5,020 nt of DNA. Source: Caldilinea sp. GTDB lineage: Bacteria; Chloroflexota; Anaerolineae; Caldilineales; Caldilineaceae. The notes under the pieces are model-generated. The model was not told where the DNA came from, did not search any database, and was given only the letters and a program-made list of their open reading frames with translations. The stretch spans positions 1 to 5,020 of the forward strand of contig JANWYX010000409.1 in NCBI GenBank assembly GCA_025055055.1, given 5' to 3'. How positions within the stretch are numbered: the stretch's first letter is position 1; the number at the start of each line of letters is the position of its first letter. Both the position numbers and the translations under genes were made by a program. Shown one piece after another: positions 1 to 5,020 of this stretch.

Positions 1-641
<641 letters not shown>

Positions 642-650
642 AACGACGCT

Positions 651-1781
<1,131 letters not shown>

Positions 1782-1815
1782 TGCGAAAATTCGCCAGCAG
1801 GGACTGTGAGATGCA

Positions 1816-2044
<229 letters not shown>

Positions 2045-2057
2045 GCAGTACATCGGT

Positions 2058-2087
2058 ATCGTAGCACAATCGGGATATGGATGCGAA
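2058..2087 (-). promoter_or_regulatory. Candidate promoter for zinc-ribbon gene and mutY
   Basis: On the minus strand there is a TTCGCA hexamer (2087-2082, four of six bases of TTGACA), an 18-base spacer and TACGAT (2063-2058, four of six of TATAAT). TGC directly precedes the -10 hexamer, making an extended TGnTACGAT element. Transcription would start near 2051 and give a leader of about 28 bases that includes the GAGGAG site. This is a consensus match by eye only. Confidence 0.35.
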
Positions 2088-2104
2088 ACTGTCTCAAGAA
2101 TGTG

Positions 2105-2120
2105 TTTGCAGATTTGCAGA
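2105..2120 (+). repeat. Perfect tandem 8-base repeat upstream of glcF
   Basis: TTTGCAGA occurs twice in immediate succession (2105-2112 and 2113-2120). The copies overlap the proposed -35 hexamer and the first part of the spacer of the glcF promoter, and lie 22 bases before the ATG at 2142. Direct repeats in this position can be regulator binding sites, but the repeat is short and could be chance. Confidence 0.5.
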
Positions 2121-2134
2121 TGCGATTTCATAAT
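2106..2134 (+). promoter_or_regulatory. Candidate glcF promoter giving a leaderless transcript
   Basis: TTGCAG (2106-2111) is followed by a 17-base spacer and CATAAT (2129-2134, five of six bases of TATAAT). The -35 match is poor (three of six). The expected transcription start, about seven bases past the -10 hexamer, falls at 2141-2142, on the ATG of glcF. That would make the mRNA leaderless, which agrees with the absence of a Shine-Dalgarno sequence at a usable distance. Confidence 0.4.
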
Positions 2135-2141
2135 GGGTGGC

Positions 2142-3431
2142 ATGGCCGCCATCGAACTGCTCCATCAAACGAACTTTCGCCGCAGGCTGGATCAATGCAT
2201 CCACTGCGGCTTGTGCCTGCCCGCCTGTCCGACCTATGCCGTCAATCGACTAGAGGCAGACAGCCCGCGCGGCCGCATCGCCTTGATGCGCGCTGCGTCT
2301 GAAGAACGGATCGGGCTGGAGGGGGCCTTCGAGGAGCATATCGAGCTTTGTCTCGGCTGTCGCGCCTGCGAGACGGCCTGCCCTTCGGGCGTGCAGTACG
2401 GTTTGCTGCTCGAAACTGCCCGAGCCGCCCTGGCGCAGGAGCGGGCGCGTGTAGGACGCGGGCGGCTTGCGGATTTGTTTCGGCGGATCGGGGTGCGCAG
2501 CCTGCTGCCGTATCGTCGCCGATTGCGATGGCTGGCATGCGCAGTGTGGCTTTATCAGCGCCTCGGACTCGCGCGACCGGCGCAGCGAGTGCTTCCGCAT
2601 CTGCCCCCTGCGCTGACCACAATGGAGGGAATGACGCCGCCGATCGATCGAAATTTTCTCGACCTGTCGCGGCCGGCGCCTGCGCTTGGCCCCAGGCAAG
2701 GCAAAGTCGCCTTTTTCACCGGCTGCGTGCAGGACGCATTTCTGGCCGGCGTCAACCGCGCCACGGTGCGCGTGCTTCAGCGCAACGGCTACGAAGTTCA
2801 TTTCCCCCAGGACCAGACCTGCTGCAACGCCGCTGCGCTCCACAGCGGCGACGTCGAGTTCGCGCGTGCGCTGGCTCGGCGCAACATCGACGCCTTCGCC
2901 GACGGGGACTTCGCCGCGATCCTCAACAACGCCGGCGGCTGCGGCGCAGCGCTCAAAGGCTACGCTCATCTGCTGTCAGACGATCCGATCTATGCAGACC
3001 GCGCCCGAAGCTTTGTCGCCAAAGTCAAAGATATCCACGAATTCTTGGCCGACCACCTGCACCACCCACCCGCCGGCCACGTCCAGGCACGCGTCGTCTA
3101 CGTCGACTCATGCCATCTCCGCCATGGGCAGAAGGTCGTGGCTCAGCCGCGCAAGCTGCTGCGCGCCATCCCCGGCGTCGAGCTGGTCGAGCTGGAGCAA
3201 CCGGACATGTGCTGCGGCAGCGCCGGCATCTATAATCTCTTGCAGCCGGAAATGGCCAATCAGGTGCTCGACGCCAAGCTGGCCGACGTGCGCAGCGCTC
3301 ACGCCAACATCATTGCCACGGCGAACACCGGATGCTATCTGCAGATGATCTACGGAGTCAAGCGAGCAGGGTTGAACGCCACGGTCATGCACGTCATCGA
3401 GCTGCTGGAGCGAGCGTACACCAATGCATGA
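2142..3431 (+). CDS. glcF: Glycolate oxidase iron-sulfur subunit GlcF-like
   Basis: From the ATG at 2142 the protein has 429 residues, close to the roughly 400 usual for GlcF. Two ferredoxin-type [4Fe-4S] motifs come first: Cys19/22/25/29 (CIHCGLCLPACP) and Cys70/73/76/80 (CLGCRACETACP). Two cysteine-rich CCG-type domains follow. The first has Cys195, Cys227-Cys228 and Cys267, and reads CCN where CCG is usual. The second has Cys324 (DSCHLRHGQ), CCGSAGIYNLLQPEMA (357-372) and Cys398. The second block is very typical of GlcF, which passes electrons from the flavin subunits GlcD/GlcE to the membrane quinone pool during glycolate-to-glyoxylate oxidation; lactate or another 2-hydroxyacid remains possible. 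The frame is open back to 1935, but residues before 2133 have no family match. ATG 2133 (three residues longer) is the main alternative start. The gene stands alone: its neighbours are on the other strand and no glcD or glcE is visible. Confidence 0.9.
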   Translation: MAAIELLHQTNFRRRLDQCIHCGLCLPACPTYAVNRLEADSPRGRIALMRAASEERIGLEGAFEEHIELCLGCRACETACPSGVQYGLLLETARAALAQERARVGRGRLADLFRRIGVRSLLPYRRRLRWLACAVWLYQRLGLARPAQRVLPHLPPALTTMEGMTPPIDRNFLDLSRPAPALGPRQGKVAFFTGCVQDAFLAGVNRATVRVLQRNGYEVHFPQDQTCCNAAALHSGDVEFARALARRNIDAFADGDFAAILNNAGGCGAALKGYAHLLSDDPIYADRARSFVAKVKDIHEFLADHLHHPPAGHVQARVVYVDSCHLRHGQKVVAQPRKLLRAIPGVELVELEQPDMCCGSAGIYNLLQPEMANQVLDAKLADVRSAHANIIATANTGCYLQMIYGVKRAGLNATVMHVIELLERAYTNA

Positions 3432-3532
3432 CACCCTTGTATCCTTTGCTCAACCTTATTCGATCCATGAGTACGGGTTGCAGACCGCTTCTCCAAGAAA
3501 ACCATCCGGCTCTGCGAAATATCGAGAATAAC

Positions 3533-3576
3533 CGCCCCAAGACACCTTTTGAGGATGCTTGAGGGGCGTTGCGCCC
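3533..3576 (+). repeat. Competing short GC-rich stems after glcF
   Basis: CGCCCC (3533-3538) can pair with GGGGCG (3563-3568), extended by AAG/CTT across a small bulge. GGGCG (3564-3568) can instead pair with CGCCC (3572-3576) across a three-base loop. The two pairings share the middle arm and exclude each other. The region starts about 100 bases past the glcF stop. There is no T-run, so a terminator role is unproven. Confidence 0.3.
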
Positions 3577-3579
3577 GGC

Positions 3580-3617
3580 AGACACCGCTCTTCGCGAACA
3601 CTGCGTTCACGGGGTCT
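3580..3617 (+). repeat. Nested imperfect inverted repeat
   Basis: The outer arms are AGACACCG (3580-3587) and CGGGGTCT (3610-3617), pairing at seven of eight positions. Inside them GAAC (3596-3599) pairs with GTTC (3605-3608) over a five-base loop. The asymmetric internal loop (8 bases against 1) weakens the structure. It may be chance. Confidence 0.3.
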
Positions 3618-3724
3618 ATGCTGCGAACGTTAAATGTCTGACTGGTTGGTCGAGATTTTCGCTCTCGTCGGCGCGAACTGCACGCCGATGCCATGCTGAT
3701 GCGTATGCACGCTGCTTGACTTCC

Positions 3725-3776
3725 GTGCGTGATGCATGTTGTGTTCAATTTATCTCATGCAACACGCATCACGCAC
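3725..3776. repeat. Long imperfect inverted repeat between converging glcF and kinase genes
   Basis: The left arm GTGCGTGATGCATGTTG (3725-3741) and right arm CAACACGCATCACGCAC (3760-3776) pair at 16 of 17 positions. There are eleven perfect pairs at the base, one mismatch (A3736 with C3765), five more pairs, and an 18-base AT-rich loop. It lies 56 bases past the kinase stop and about 290 past the glcF stop. It could be a bidirectional transcription end or RNA-stabilising hairpin, a palindromic protein site, or a small dispersed repeat. No T-run follows on either strand, which argues against a simple intrinsic terminator. Confidence 0.7.
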
Positions 3777-3832
3777 TAACTCATCACGAGCAGAAGCTGT
3801 TCACTCTTCACGACGAATCTCGCCGAGCAGCC

Positions 3833-5020
<1,188 letters not shown>

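Larger units (their letters stand above)
3432..3832. other. 401-base intergenic gap with inverted repeats and no credible gene
   Basis: This lies between the converging ends of glcF and the sugar kinase. Open frames here (for example a 31-codon one at 3468-3562) lack a Shine-Dalgarno sequence and any recognisable protein pattern. No tRNA or rRNA is visible. The base composition looks less GC-rich than the flanking genes. It holds several inverted repeats, listed separately (3533-3576, 3580-3617 and 3725-3776). A weak five-pair CAACC/GGTTG (3451-3455 with 3476-3480) is also present. No stem is followed by a run of T on either strand, so none is a standard intrinsic terminator. Confidence 0.6.

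Noticed and set aside
2250..2969. 239-codon open frame antisense to glcF
   Set aside because: No recognisable domain; explained by GC-rich codon use of glcF.
2348..3235. 295-codon open frame on the plus strand inside glcF
   Set aside because: Arg/Pro/Ala-rich low-complexity translation, typical of a shadow frame in GC-rich coding DNA; the glcF frame carries all the conserved motifs.
3468..3562. 31-codon reading frame just after glcF
   Set aside because: No Shine-Dalgarno sequence, no promoter and no recognisable feature.
3716..3721. TTGACT as a -35 element in the intergenic gap
   Set aside because: No convincing -10 hexamer at the right distance and no plus-strand gene downstream to serve.
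3350..3748. 132-codon minus-strand frame across the intergenic gap and the glcF end
   Set aside because: Ser/Arg-rich translation without pattern, overlapping glcF, no ribosome site seen.
3432..3832. tRNA or other known RNA gene in the gap
   Set aside because: No cloverleaf, anticodon arm or T-loop consensus could be found by eye; only isolated hairpins.

Overview
The window reads as ordinary, compact, GC-rich bacterial chromosome with five protein genes on both strands. The 401-base gap at 3432-3832 is the only long stretch without a gene, and it looks less GC-rich than the genes around it. No gene identifies the lineage. The style of the glycoside hydrolase, the glycolate-oxidase-like subunit and the sugar kinase, plus one start that looks leaderless, would fit a Chloroflexota-like, possibly thermophilic, heterotroph. 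That placement is an impression from sequence style, not a demonstrated assignment.

Layout. (1) Bases 1-641, plus strand: C-terminal part of a GH63-type (alpha/alpha)6-barrel glycoside hydrolase whose beginning lies outside the window. (2) Bases 651-1781, minus strand: complete mutY, the A/G-mismatch adenine glycosylase, ending 9 bases from the hydrolase stop in a tail-to-tail arrangement. (3) Bases 1816-2022, minus strand: a 68-residue zinc-ribbon protein with one C-terminal membrane segment, 34 bases upstream of mutY and probably transcribed with it. (4) A divergent promoter region at about 2023-2141 with a tandem 8-base repeat. (5) Bases 2142-3431, plus strand: a GlcF-type iron-sulfur subunit of glycolate (or a related 2-hydroxyacid) oxidase. 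(6) Bases 3432-3832: a gap with no credible gene but several inverted repeats, the strongest at 3725-3776. (7) Bases 3833-5020, minus strand: an FGGY-family carbohydrate kinase, xylulokinase-like, cut by the right edge.

The genes do not form one pathway. The hydrolase and kinase belong to sugar or compatible-solute use, GlcF to 2-hydroxyacid oxidation feeding electrons to the membrane, and MutY to repair of 8-oxoguanine damage. Only the zinc-ribbon/mutY pair looks like an operon. The GlcF gene stands alone, without the flavoprotein subunits it would normally work with. I see no mobile element, CRISPR array, tRNA, rRNA or defence system, and nothing that amounts to a clearly new system. The points most worth checking are the inverted repeats in the 3432-3832 gap, the probable leaderless glcF start with its tandem repeat, and the small membrane zinc-ribbon protein beside mutY.
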